Both the position numbers and the translations under genes were made by a program. The notes under the pieces are model-generated. The model saw only the letters and a list, made by a program, of their open reading frames with translations. It had not been told where the DNA came from and ran no database searches. A DNA stretch of 64,000 nucleotides, taken from positions 1-64,000 of the forward strand of contig NZ_WFLJ01000007.1 in NCBI RefSeq assembly GCF_009208735.1. The letters run 5' to 3'. Shown in pieces: positions 7,990 through 16,285 of the stretch. Position 1 is the first letter of the stretch. Each line of letters opens with the position of its first letter. Origin of the DNA: Janthinobacterium rivuli (GTDB lineage Bacteria > Pseudomonadota > Gammaproteobacteria > Burkholderiales > Burkholderiaceae_D).

Positions 7990-9678
7990 ATGTACCATTA
8001 CGATCAGTACGACCACCTCATCATCAAAGAACGCATCGCCCAGTACCGAGACCAGGTTGCGCGCCGTATCGCCAATGAACTGACGGAAGAGGAATTCATT
8101 CCGCTGCGCCTGCAAAACGGCCTGTACATGCAACGCCACGCCTACATGCTGCGCATCGCCGTGCCCTACGGCTTGCTGTCGTCCAAGCAGATGCGCATGT
8201 TCGCGCACATCGCGCGCAAGTATGACCGCGGCTATGGCCACTTCACGACGCGCCAGAACATCCAGTTCAACTGGATCGAACTGGAGCAGACACCCGACAT
8301 CCTGACGGACCTGGCTTCCGTGGAAATGCACGCGATCCAGACTTCCGGCAACTGTATCCGTAATACCACATCGGACCCGTACGCCGGCGTCGCGGCAGAT
8401 GAAATCATCGATCCGCGCCCGTACGCGGAAGTGCTGCGCCAGTGGAGCACCTTCCACCCCGAGTTCATCGCCCTGCCGCGCAAGTTCAAGGTCGCCATCA
8501 ATGGCGCCGAGGAAGACCGCGCCGCCATCGCCGTGCACGATATCGGCTTGACGGCCGTGCGCAATGCCGCCGGCGAAGTAGGCTTCAAGGTGATGGCCGG
8601 TGGCGGCATGGGCCGCACGCCGATCCTGGGCAGCGTTGTGCGCGACTTCCTGCCGTGGCAGCATTTGCTGACCTACATCCAGGCGATCATGCGCGTGTAC
8701 AACCTGCACGGCCGCCGCGACAACAAATACAAGGCGCGCATCAAGATCTTGCTGAAAGCCATCGGCGTGGAAGAATTCACGCGCCAGGTGGAAGCGGAGT
8801 GGGTCGATTTGAAGGATGGCCCGGAAACCTTGACGACCGAGGAAATGCAGCGCGTGGCGGACTTCTTCAATCCGCCCGCCTACCTGGCCCTGCCGGAACT
8901 CGACTACAAGGCCGAACACGCGGACAACAAGGCGTATGTGAACTGGCTGGCGCGCAACGTCAAGCCACACCAGCGCCCCGGCTATGTGGCCGTGGTGCTG
9001 TCGCTGAAGAAAACGGGCGTGCCGCCGGGCGACGCGACGGCCGAGCAGATCGACTTCGCGGCCGATCTAGCCGACCGCTACAGCTTTGGCGAACTGCGCG
9101 TGACGCATGAGCAAAACCTGGTGCTGGCCGACGTGGAACAGTCAAAACTGTTCAAACTGTGGCAGGAAGCCAAGGCGCACGGCCTGGCCACGCCGAACAT
9201 CGGTTTGCTGACGGACATGATCTGCTGCCCGGGCGGCGATTTCTGCTCGCTGGCCAACGCCAAGTCGCTGCCGATCGCGGCCGCCATCGCGGAACGCTTC
9301 GACAGCATCGACTTCCAGCACGACATCGGCGAGATCGAACTGAATATTTCCGGTTGCATCAACGCCTGCGGCCACCATCACGTAGGTAGCATCGGTATCC
9401 TCGGCGTCGACAAGGATGGCAGCGAATGGTATCAAGTGTCGATCGGCGGCGCGCAAGGCAACAACGCGGCCATCGGCAAGATCATCGGACCATCGTTCTC
9501 TTCCCTGCAAATGCCTGAAGTCATCGGCCGCCTGCTGCACGTCTACGTGCGCGACCGCCATGAAGGCGAGCGCTTCGTCGACACGGCCCAGCGCCTGGGT
9601 CTGGCGCCGTTCAAGGAACACGTATATGCAACGCCGATCACGGTCGGCAACCTGGTGGGAGAAGACGAATATGTTTGA
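7990..9678 (+). CDS. cysI: Assimilatory sulfite reductase, siroheme [4Fe-4S] hemoprotein
   Basis: 562 aa. It carries two ferredoxin-like half-domains and the siroheme/iron-sulfur cysteines CPGGDFC and CINAC (Cys-x5-Cys and Cys-x3-Cys) near residues 415 and 455. The siroheme-contacting region includes HFTTRQNIQFNW. The enzyme reduces sulfite to sulfide using six electrons. It belongs to the nitrite/sulfite reductase family; the neighbours (APS reductase, ATP sulfurylase) settle the sulfite role. No CysJ flavoprotein subunit is next to it, so electrons probably come from another donor. It overlaps the next gene by 8 nt, which suggests coupled translation. Confidence 0.93.
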   Translation: MYHYDQYDHLIIKERIAQYRDQVARRIANELTEEEFIPLRLQNGLYMQRHAYMLRIAVPYGLLSSKQMRMFAHIARKYDRGYGHFTTRQNIQFNWIELEQTPDILTDLASVEMHAIQTSGNCIRNTTSDPYAGVAADEIIDPRPYAEVLRQWSTFHPEFIALPRKFKVAINGAEEDRAAIAVHDIGLTAVRNAAGEVGFKVMAGGGMGRTPILGSVVRDFLPWQHLLTYIQAIMRVYNLHGRRDNKYKARIKILLKAIGVEEFTRQVEAEWVDLKDGPETLTTEEMQRVADFFNPPAYLALPELDYKAEHADNKAYVNWLARNVKPHQRPGYVAVVLSLKKTGVPPGDATAEQIDFAADLADRYSFGELRVTHEQNLVLADVEQSKLFKLWQEAKAHGLATPNIGLLTDMICCPGGDFCSLANAKSLPIAAAIAERFDSIDFQHDIGEIELNISGCINACGHHHVGSIGILGVDKDGSEWYQVSIGGAQGNNAAIGKIIGPSFSSLQMPEVIGRLLHVYVRDRHEGERFVDTAQRLGLAPFKEHVYATPITVGNLVGEDEYV

Positions 9679-10231
9679 AGTACGCGAAGAAATCATCAAG
9701 AACGCCGCCGTGGTGCCGAATACCTGGGGCTTGCTGCGCCTCGATGACAACGACACGCCGGAAACGGTGGTCGTGCCCGCCGGCAAGGTCATCGTCCCCC
9801 TGCCCGTATGGCAAGCCCAGCGCGAAACGCTGCTGGCGCGCCTGCCCGACATCGGCGTCTGGCTGGCCAGCGACGAGCGCCCGGAAGAACTGGCGGCCGA
9901 CGTGGCGCAACTGCCCGTCATCGGCGTGGATTTCCCGAAATTCACGGATGGCCGCGGCTATTCCATCGCCTTCAACCTGCGCGCCCGCCTGGGTTTCCAG
10001 GGTGAATTGCGCGCCATCGGCGACGTGCTGCGCGACCAGCTGTTTTCCATGCACAGGGTCGGCTTCGACGCGTATGCGACGCGTCCGGACCGCAGCATCC
10101 ATGACGCCCTGAAAGGCTTGTCCGTCTTTTCGGAAACCTACCAGGCGTCGTGGGATCAGAAGTCGCCGCTGTTCCGCCGCCACCACCGCGAAGGCCAGAA
10201 TCCCGACCTCGACAACGCGGCCGGCATCTGA
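9671..10231 (+). CDS. DUF934 protein of the sulfite reductase operon
   Basis: 186 aa from the ATG at 9671, which overlaps the end of the sulfite reductase gene by 8 nt. The conserved core GRGYSIAFNLRARLGFQGELRA and the C-terminal FSETYQ region match the DUF934 family, regularly found beside ferredoxin-type sulfite reductases in proteobacteria. There is no signal peptide or membrane segment, so it is cytoplasmic. It may help electron delivery or assembly of the reductase, but that is inferred only from conserved neighbourhood. Confidence 0.85.
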   Translation: MFEVREEIIKNAAVVPNTWGLLRLDDNDTPETVVVPAGKVIVPLPVWQAQRETLLARLPDIGVWLASDERPEELAADVAQLPVIGVDFPKFTDGRGYSIAFNLRARLGFQGELRAIGDVLRDQLFSMHRVGFDAYATRPDRSIHDALKGLSVFSETYQASWDQKSPLFRRHHREGQNPDLDNAAGI

Positions 10232-10240
10232 GGACCCATC

Positions 10241-10957
10241 ATGAGCGATCTGACTTCTTTGATACACGCCACCGAGCAAACGCTGACACGCATCGCCGCC
10301 GATTTTTCGCCGGCCGTGTTCGCGTCCAGCCTGGCAGCCGAAGACATGGTGCTGACCGACATGATTCTCAAGGCGAAGCTGTCCATCGGCATCTTTTCCC
10401 TGGAAACAGGCCGGCTGCACCAGGAAACCCTGGCCGTGCTCGACAAGGTCAAGGCCCGCTACGACCACGACATCACCCTGTACCGCCCGCAACCGGAAGC
10501 CGTGGCTGCCTACGTGGAACAGAACGGTCTGAACGCGTTCTACAATAGTGTCGAGATGCGCCGCGAATGCTGCCGCATCCGCAAGGTCGAGCCATTGGGC
10601 CGCGCCCTGGCCGGCAACAAGGCCTGGGTCACGGGACAACGCCGCGCCCAATCCACCACGCGCGCCGAACTGCACGTGCAGGAAGAGGACGCCGCGCATG
10701 GCATGACAAAATTCAATCCGCTGGCCGACTGGTCGGAAGAAGACGTGTGGGCGTACATCCGCGCCAACGACGTGCCCTACAATGCACTGCACGACCAGGG
10801 CTACCCGTCGATCGGTTGCGAACCGTGTACGCGGGCCGTCCAGCCGGGCGAAGACGTGCGGGCCGGGCGATGGTGGTGGGAAAATCCCGATTCCAAGGAA
10901 TGCGGCCTGCACATGGTGGACGGCAAACTCATACGCATCAAATCCGTGGCAGCCTGA
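10241..10957 (+). CDS. cysH: Adenylylsulfate (APS) reductase, thioredoxin dependent
   Basis: 238 aa PAPS-reductase-fold protein. The P-loop-like region FASSLAAEDMVLTD and the ligand-binding ETGRLHQET are present. The cysteine pair in RECCRIRKVEPL and the CxxC in GCEPCTRAV are the [4Fe-4S] ligands that distinguish APS reductases from PAPS-specific CysH. The C-terminal KECGLH carries the catalytic cysteine. It therefore most likely reduces APS directly to sulfite, which fits the absence of a cysC (APS kinase) gene here. It follows the DUF934 gene by 9 nt in the same operon. Confidence 0.93.
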   Translation: MSDLTSLIHATEQTLTRIAADFSPAVFASSLAAEDMVLTDMILKAKLSIGIFSLETGRLHQETLAVLDKVKARYDHDITLYRPQPEAVAAYVEQNGLNAFYNSVEMRRECCRIRKVEPLGRALAGNKAWVTGQRRAQSTTRAELHVQEEDAAHGMTKFNPLADWSEEDVWAYIRANDVPYNALHDQGYPSIGCEPCTRAVQPGEDVRAGRWWWENPDSKECGLHMVDGKLIRIKSVAA

Positions 10958-10997
10958 ACAGAAACAATAGACTCAGCAGAACAAGAAAGCACCCTAT

Positions 10998-11909
10998 ATG
11001 AGCAATATTTTGAACCAGCGTCACCTCGACAGCCTTGAATCGGAAGCCATCCACATCATGCGCGAAGTGGCGGCCGAATCGGCCAACCCCGCGCTGCTGT
11101 TTTCCGGCGGCAAGGATTCCGTCGTCCTGCTGCGTTTGGCCGAGAAAGCCTTCCGTCCAGGCAAGTTCCCCTTTCCCCTCGTGCACATCGACACGGGCCA
11201 CAACTTCCCGGAAGTCATCACTTTCCGCGACAAGAAAGTGGCCGAACTGGGCGAGCGCCTGATCGTCGGCTCCGTGGAAGATTCCATCAAGCGCGGCACC
11301 GTGCGCCTGCGCAACCCGGCCACGGATTCGCGCAATGCGGCGCAAGCCGTGACTTTGCTGGAAACCATCGCCGAACATCAATTTGACGCCTGCATCGGCG
11401 GCGCGCGCCGCGATGAAGAAAAAGCCCGCGCCAAGGAACGCATCTTTTCGTTCCGCGACGAATTCGGCGCCTGGGACCCGAAAGCCCAGCGTCCCGAGCT
11501 GTGGGACCTGTATAACACGCGCGTGCATCCCGGTGAAAACATGCGCGTCTTCCCCATATCGAACTGGACGGAGCTGGACGTGTGGCAATACATCGCCCGC
11601 GAAAAGCTCGAACTGCCGCCGATCTACTTCGCGCATGAGCGCCAGGTGATCCCGCGCAACGGGCTGCTGGTGCCGCTGACGGATCTGACGCCGCCGCGCG
11701 AAGGCGAAACGGTGGAAACGCAAGTCGTGCGCTTCCGCACGGTGGGCGATATCTCCTGCACCTGCCCCGTGTCGTCCGATGCGGCGACGGTCGACGCCAT
11801 CATCGCCGAAACGGCAATCACGCAAATCACGGAACGGGGCGCCACCCGCATGGATGACCAGACTTCCGAAGCCTCGATGGAAAAACGCAAGAAAGCAGGG
11901 TATTTCTAA
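10998..11909 (+). CDS. cysD: Sulfate adenylyltransferase subunit 2
   Basis: 303 aa, the usual length for CysD. The N-terminal PP-loop ATP pyrophosphatase motif is LLFSGGKDSVVLLRL, with further conserved blocks FPLVHIDTGHNFPE, GGARRDEEKARAKER and the C-terminal MEKRKKAGYF. With CysN it makes APS from ATP and sulfate, driven by GTP hydrolysis. Its stop overlaps the cysN start by one base (TAATG), which indicates translational coupling. Confidence 0.96.
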   Translation: MSNILNQRHLDSLESEAIHIMREVAAESANPALLFSGGKDSVVLLRLAEKAFRPGKFPFPLVHIDTGHNFPEVITFRDKKVAELGERLIVGSVEDSIKRGTVRLRNPATDSRNAAQAVTLLETIAEHQFDACIGGARRDEEKARAKERIFSFRDEFGAWDPKAQRPELWDLYNTRVHPGENMRVFPISNWTELDVWQYIAREKLELPPIYFAHERQVIPRNGLLVPLTDLTPPREGETVETQVVRFRTVGDISCTCPVSSDAATVDAIIAETAITQITERGATRMDDQTSEASMEKRKKAGYF

Positions 11910-13225
11910 TGAACGCAGCAATCCAGAACACCAATCTCACCGACAGCGTCGAACGCGGCATGTTGCGCTTCATCACGGCCGGTTCCGTCGATGACGGCAA
12001 GAGCACGCTGATCGGCCGTTTGCTGTTCGACAGCAAGGGCATCTTCGCCGACCAGCTCGACGCCATGTCGCGCTCCAAGCACAAGCGTACGGTGGGTGAC
12101 ACGGTCGACCTGTCCTTGCTGACGGACGGCCTGGAAGCGGAACGCGAGCAAGGCATCACCATCGACGTGGCCTACCGATATTTCGCCACGCCAAAACGCA
12201 AATTCATCATCGCCGACACGCCGGGCCACGAGCAATACACGCGCAACATGGTCACCGGCGCGTCCACCGCCGACGCCGTCATCATCCTGATCGACGTGTC
12301 GAAAGTCAAACTCGGTGACGATGGCAGCGTGGAATTGCTGATCCAGACCAAGCGCCACTCCACCATCGCGCACTTGCTGCAGATCGAACACGTGGTCGTG
12401 GCCGTCAACAAGATGGACCTGGTCGACTACGATGAAACGGTCTACAACCGCATCGTCGCCGCCTACCGCGAATTCGCCCAGTCGCTGGGCTTGAAGGACA
12501 TCACGCCGATCCCCCTGTCGGCCCTCACCGGCGACAACGTCGTCGAGCGCGGCGACAAGCTGGGCTGGTACACGGGCCCGACCCTGATCGAGCTGCTCGA
12601 ATCGCTGTCCGTCTACGATGAATCGCACGACACGCCCTTCCGCTTCCCGGTGCAGCTGGTGGCGCGCCACAACGGCCACGAAGCAAACGACTTCCGCGGC
12701 TACATGGGCCGCATCGAGGCGGGCAAGGTCAGCATCGGCGACACCCTCGTGGTGCAGCCGTCGGGCCAGACGGCCACCGTCAAGGACATCGTCACCCTGG
12801 ACGGTTCGCTGCCGACGGCCGTGGTGGGCCAGTCCGTCACCTTGCTGCTCAATGAATACCTCGACATTTCGCGCGGCGACTTGCTGGCCAGTGCCGAACG
12901 CCCGGCCACCCTGCTGAAACAGGTGGTGGCGGACGTGTGCTGGCTGTCGGAAGACGCGCTGGACCTGCGCCGCAAGTACTGGATCAAGCATGGCACCAAG
13001 CAGACGGCGGCCAAGGTGACGGCGATCGACTCCATCCTCGACATCAATACGCAGCAGCGCCATCCGGCAGAAGGCTTGAAGCTGAACGACATCGCCCGCA
13101 TCAGCCTGAACGTGCAGCAGGCGCTGGCGGCCGACGCGTATGCCGATATCCGCGCCACGGGGGCGTTTATCCTGATCGATGAAGTGACCCACCAGACCGT
13201 CGCGGCGGGCATGGTTCGGCTCTAA
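11909..13225 (+). CDS. cysN: Sulfate adenylyltransferase subunit 1 (GTPase)
   Basis: 438 aa, EF-Tu-like GTPase. G1 is TAGSVDDGKSTLIGR, G3 DTPGHEQYTRNM, G4 NKMDLV. Beta-barrel domains follow. It ends without an APS-kinase (CysC) domain, so this is the stand-alone form rather than the NodQ-like fusion. That agrees with the APS-type reductase upstream, which needs no PAPS. It pairs with the overlapping cysD. Confidence 0.96.
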   Translation: MNAAIQNTNLTDSVERGMLRFITAGSVDDGKSTLIGRLLFDSKGIFADQLDAMSRSKHKRTVGDTVDLSLLTDGLEAEREQGITIDVAYRYFATPKRKFIIADTPGHEQYTRNMVTGASTADAVIILIDVSKVKLGDDGSVELLIQTKRHSTIAHLLQIEHVVVAVNKMDLVDYDETVYNRIVAAYREFAQSLGLKDITPIPLSALTGDNVVERGDKLGWYTGPTLIELLESLSVYDESHDTPFRFPVQLVARHNGHEANDFRGYMGRIEAGKVSIGDTLVVQPSGQTATVKDIVTLDGSLPTAVVGQSVTLLLNEYLDISRGDLLASAERPATLLKQVVADVCWLSEDALDLRRKYWIKHGTKQTAAKVTAIDSILDINTQQRHPAEGLKLNDIARISLNVQQALAADAYADIRATGAFILIDEVTHQTVAAGMVRL

Positions 13226-13253
13226 CCCCGTCTCGCCCAGGAAAGGCAGCCCT

Positions 13254-14018
13254 ATGAACAACTCCGCATCCCTCCCCGGCAAGGTCTACCTGATCGGCGC
13301 CGGCCCCGGCGCGCAAGACCTGATGACCTTGCGCGGCGCGCGCCTGCTGGCGCAAGCGGACGTCGTGCTGCACGACGCGCTGGTGACAAGCGAGATGCTG
13401 GAGCTGTGCCCCCAGGCGCACAAGATTCTGGTCGGCAAGCGCTGCGGCCAGTTGTCGACGGCGCAGGCCTTCATCAACAAGCAACTGGTCGACAACGCCC
13501 GCAAGCACGCCGTCGTCGTGCGCCTGAAAGGGGGCGATCCCATGCTGTTTGGCCGCGCCGACGAGGAATTGCGGGCGCTGGAAGAGGCCGGCATCGCCGT
13601 CGAAGTGGTGCCCGGCATTACCACGGCCCTGGCGGCGGCCGCCGCCACGCAGCAGCCGCTGACCAAGCGGGGCGTGTCGCGCAGCGTGGCCTTTTTCACG
13701 TCCAGCACGGCGCCGGGTGAACCGGATCAGACGCGCATTCCCGACTGCGACACCCTGGTGCAATACATGGGTGGGCGCGAAGCCATCGTCACGGCCCAGC
13801 GCCTGCTGGCGCAAGGCCGCCGTGCCGACACGCCCGTGGTGGTGATTGAGAACTGCAGCCGCCCGGATCAGCGCATCGTGCGCCTGCCGCTGAGCGCCCT
13901 GGCGCATGGTCTGGGCGACACCCACGGCCCCGTGCTGGTGATGCTGGGCGACGCCATGGCCGTGCGCGCGCACCAGGCCAGCGAAGCAGCGGCCACCGTT
14001 CTGGCGCGCCATGCTTGA
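13254..14018 (+). CDS. cobA: Uroporphyrinogen-III C-methyltransferase (SUMT)
   Basis: 254 aa, single-domain tetrapyrrole methylase. Motifs: VYLIGAGPGAQDLMTLRGA at the N-terminus, VVVRLKGGDPMLFGR, and EVVPGITTALAAAA. It makes precorrin-2, the precursor of siroheme. It lacks the CysG oxidase/ferrochelatase module, so those steps need other enzymes; the small CbiX-type chelatase at 15878-16285 is one candidate. Being last in the cys block, 28 nt after cysN, it supplies siroheme to the sulfite reductase. Confidence 0.92.
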   Translation: MNNSASLPGKVYLIGAGPGAQDLMTLRGARLLAQADVVLHDALVTSEMLELCPQAHKILVGKRCGQLSTAQAFINKQLVDNARKHAVVVRLKGGDPMLFGRADEELRALEEAGIAVEVVPGITTALAAAAATQQPLTKRGVSRSVAFFTSSTAPGEPDQTRIPDCDTLVQYMGGREAIVTAQRLLAQGRRADTPVVVIENCSRPDQRIVRLPLSALAHGLGDTHGPVLVMLGDAMAVRAHQASEAAATVLARHA

Positions 14019-14265
14019 ATAAACACACCGTATTTTACCGACTTTAAAGTCAGTAACCGACGTCTTCCGAGGAAACATGATACGATGCACCCGCATCTTT
14101 TCTCGAGAAGTTATTGTGTGATAGCAATGAAATTGACGCTAGGCCCCGCCATCGAGCGTGCTGTGCGGCCTCCCTGCTGACGGACACCGCGCACAACATC
14201 CCCGAAAAAAGCTGCGCCGCAGGCTGCAATACCGCGCCGCGCAACTTGATCCGCTACACCCATAC

Positions 14266-14910
14266 ATGAATTTCACTTCCATGCGCGAAGCCCTGACTTC
14301 GCTCAGCCGCAGCAATGCCGGCATCGCCAGTGCCGTGCTCCTGAGCATGCTCGCCTCCATCGCCCTGTGGACGGTCTTCCCGAATATCGACGATGAAAAC
14401 CATTTGCTCGAATGGCTGCAGGCGCTGTTCCTGGCCCTGGCGTGCAGCGTGCACGGCGTGCGCGCCTGGCAAGAGACGGACCGCCAGTCCTTGCGCTTCC
14501 TGATGCATGCCGGCTTGTCGGCCCTGCTGTTCGGCTTCCTGCTGCGCGAACTCGATATAGACCAGTTCGGCACGGCGCCCGCCTGGGCGCAGCTGGAAAA
14601 AGCCCTGCGCGTGGTGGAATTGCTGATCCTGATACGTGTGCTGATCTTTTTCGCGCCGCGTTCCCGCAAGGTGTTTGCCCATGCGCCGCAGATTTTCAGC
14701 ATGCGCATCACCATCCTGACGGCCATCGGCGGCTTGCTGATGGTCGCTGGCTGGCCGTTCGACAAGAAGGTATTTCACGGCATGCCGGACGCCTACGCGC
14801 TGCTGGGCGAGGAAGTCTTCGAACTGGGTGCCTATCTGCTGCTGTTCCTCGCGTCGCTGTCCGACAGTTCGGCCGCCGCGCGCATCAGCCTGGCGCCGAA
14901 GAAGGCCTAG
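14266..14910 (+). CDS. Conserved membrane protein of unknown function
   Basis: 214 aa from the ATG at 14266; a later ATG at 14281 is possible, and the ribosome-binding site is weak. Six hydrophobic segments with short loops indicate an inner-membrane protein. I recognise no catalytic motif. The 247 bp upstream hold a 12-bp palindrome (GACTTTAAAGTC, 14040-14051) and probably the promoter. Its stop codon overlaps the stop of the opposite-strand Stealth gene inside a CTAG, so the two genes converge with no spacer. Confidence 0.7.
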   Translation: MNFTSMREALTSLSRSNAGIASAVLLSMLASIALWTVFPNIDDENHLLEWLQALFLALACSVHGVRAWQETDRQSLRFLMHAGLSALLFGFLLRELDIDQFGTAPAWAQLEKALRVVELLILIRVLIFFAPRSRKVFAHAPQIFSMRITILTAIGGLLMVAGWPFDKKVFHGMPDAYALLGEEVFELGAYLLLFLASLSDSSAAARISLAPKKA

Positions 14911-15881
14911 GCATCTTCAAATGAAGACGGCAACGGCAGCAGCCGCTGCAAGGTAGCGGCCACGCGCAGCAGGCGCAGGTCGTCGTCCTCGGCCTCGTCG
15001 CAGGTATCGTTGATACAGAAAAACGGCAAGCTGCCGAAACGCGCCGCCAGCTCCTCGAGCTGCCGCGGCGCCTGCGCATCGCCGCTGGCGATATGCAGCG
15101 GATCGAGTACCTGCGAACGCGCCAGTCCCTGGTACACCATCCAGCGCGGCACCAGGTCGGGCAGCAATGCCGGTACCTGCCAGGAACGGAACACCGTCGC
15201 GCGCACCTCGGCAAACAAGGCCGGCGCCAGCGTCTCGAGCGCATGCAGTGCGCTTTTCAGCATGGGCCGCGGCGCATGCGCATACAGGCGCGGTTCATGC
15301 CGGTAATCGGCGTACTGCGCCGTCAGCCATTGCCGCGACAACGTCGCGCAATTGACGGGCGCCGCCACGTCGGCGCGCAACTCCCGCACCTCGTCGTGCA
15401 GCGCGCTCTCCGTAAACACGCTCAAACGCCGGTCGCCCTCCCCGCCAAACCAGAATGCGGGCTCGAACGGCGCGCCAAAAAATACGTCGTCGTTCAGATA
15501 CAGGAAGCGCTCGGACAAGCCCGGAATATGGTGCAGATACGATTCGATATGGCCGGAGTCGAACACCGGCAGCGATGCATCGGGGATCAGGCTCGCATGG
15601 TCGATCACCGTCAGACGCGGTGAGGCGCGCAGCCAGCGCGGCACTTGCCGGTCCGTCAGCAGGTAGACGTGGCCGTGGCCAGGGAAGAAGCGCTCCAATG
15701 CGCGCAGGTTGTAGCGCAGTTCGCCGTTGTCGCGATAACGCCCCGCCACGTTGCCGTGCAAGGCCAGCTGGCCAGGATGCGCCTGCGCCCAGGCGGCATA
15801 CGCCTGCTGCCGGCGCGTGCGCCAAACAGGATCGGCGCCGTCAACCCACAGGTAGACGATGTCGATGTCGCTACCGCTCAA
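14907..15881 (-). CDS. Stealth-family sugar-phosphate transferase (capsular polysaccharide type)
   Basis: 324 aa. It has the conserved regions of Stealth proteins: CR1 DIDIVYLWVDGADPVW at the very N-terminus, CR2 in RDNGELRYNLRALERFFP and GLSERFLYLNDDVFFG, and the CR3/CR4-like C-terminal half (CINDTCDEAEDDD). The family transfers hexose-1-phosphates to make phosphodiester-linked surface glycans. The start is a TTG overlapping the cbiX stop (TTGA); no ATG or GTG lies near it in frame, and CR1 begins five residues later, which supports this choice. It is last in the lptF-lptG-cbiX operon, which suggests a surface or LPS-linked glycan substrate. Confidence 0.82.
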   Translation of the reverse strand: MSGSDIDIVYLWVDGADPVWRTRRQQAYAAWAQAHPGQLALHGNVAGRYRDNGELRYNLRALERFFPGHGHVYLLTDRQVPRWLRASPRLTVIDHASLIPDASLPVFDSGHIESYLHHIPGLSERFLYLNDDVFFGAPFEPAFWFGGEGDRRLSVFTESALHDEVRELRADVAAPVNCATLSRQWLTAQYADYRHEPRLYAHAPRPMLKSALHALETLAPALFAEVRATVFRSWQVPALLPDLVPRWMVYQGLARSQVLDPLHIASGDAQAPRQLEELAARFGSLPFFCINDTCDEAEDDDLRLLRVAATLQRLLPLPSSFEDA

Positions 15882-16285
15882 GGGAGAGTGCTGGCACCTG
15901 GCGCCGCCACGCAGTAATCGGCGATGGCGGCGAGCACGCTGGCATTCTCGCCCACCGCCTCGACCACCTTCAGGCGCAGTGCCGGATGCTGCTGGCGCAG
16001 TTCTTCCAGCAACAGCGGCAAGTCGCGCAGCACATGTCCGCCCTGCCCCAGGAACACGGGCACCACGGTGACATCCAGCGTCGCGCCGGCGGGCAGCTCG
16101 GCCAGCAGCGTCGCCACCAGTTCGGGCAGGCGTGGCGTCATCAGTTCCAGGAAGGCCAGGTACACGCTGGCGCCGGGCATGCGCGCCTGGGTCAGGTCGC
16201 GCAGGCGTTCGAAGGGCGCGGCCCACGATGCGGCGCGCGCGCCATGGGCAAACAAGATCAGTGCCTGTTTCACGTTCGTCTCCAT
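15878..16285 (-). CDS. cbiX: Small CbiX/SirB-type sirohydrochlorin chelatase
   Basis: 135 aa from the ATG at 16285. The start LILFAHGARAASWAAPFERL carries the metal-binding His of class II chelatases, and the second conserved block is VVPVFLGQGGHVLRDLP. Short CbiX(S)-type proteins insert Co or Fe into sirohydrochlorin. Because a SUMT gene and a siroheme-dependent sulfite reductase lie close by, siroheme synthesis is the likely job here. Its start overlaps the lptG stop (TGATG), and its stop overlaps the start of the Stealth gene. Confidence 0.88.
   Translation of the reverse strand: METNVKQALILFAHGARAASWAAPFERLRDLTQARMPGASVYLAFLELMTPRLPELVATLLAELPAGATLDVTVVPVFLGQGGHVLRDLPLLLEELRQQHPALRLKVVEAVGENASVLAAIADYCVAAPGASTLP

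Noticed and set aside
14907..16226. Longer 439-aa version of the Stealth gene
   Set aside because: The N-terminal 115 residues would overlap most of cbiX and have no conserved sequence; Stealth CR1 starts right after the TTG at 15881.
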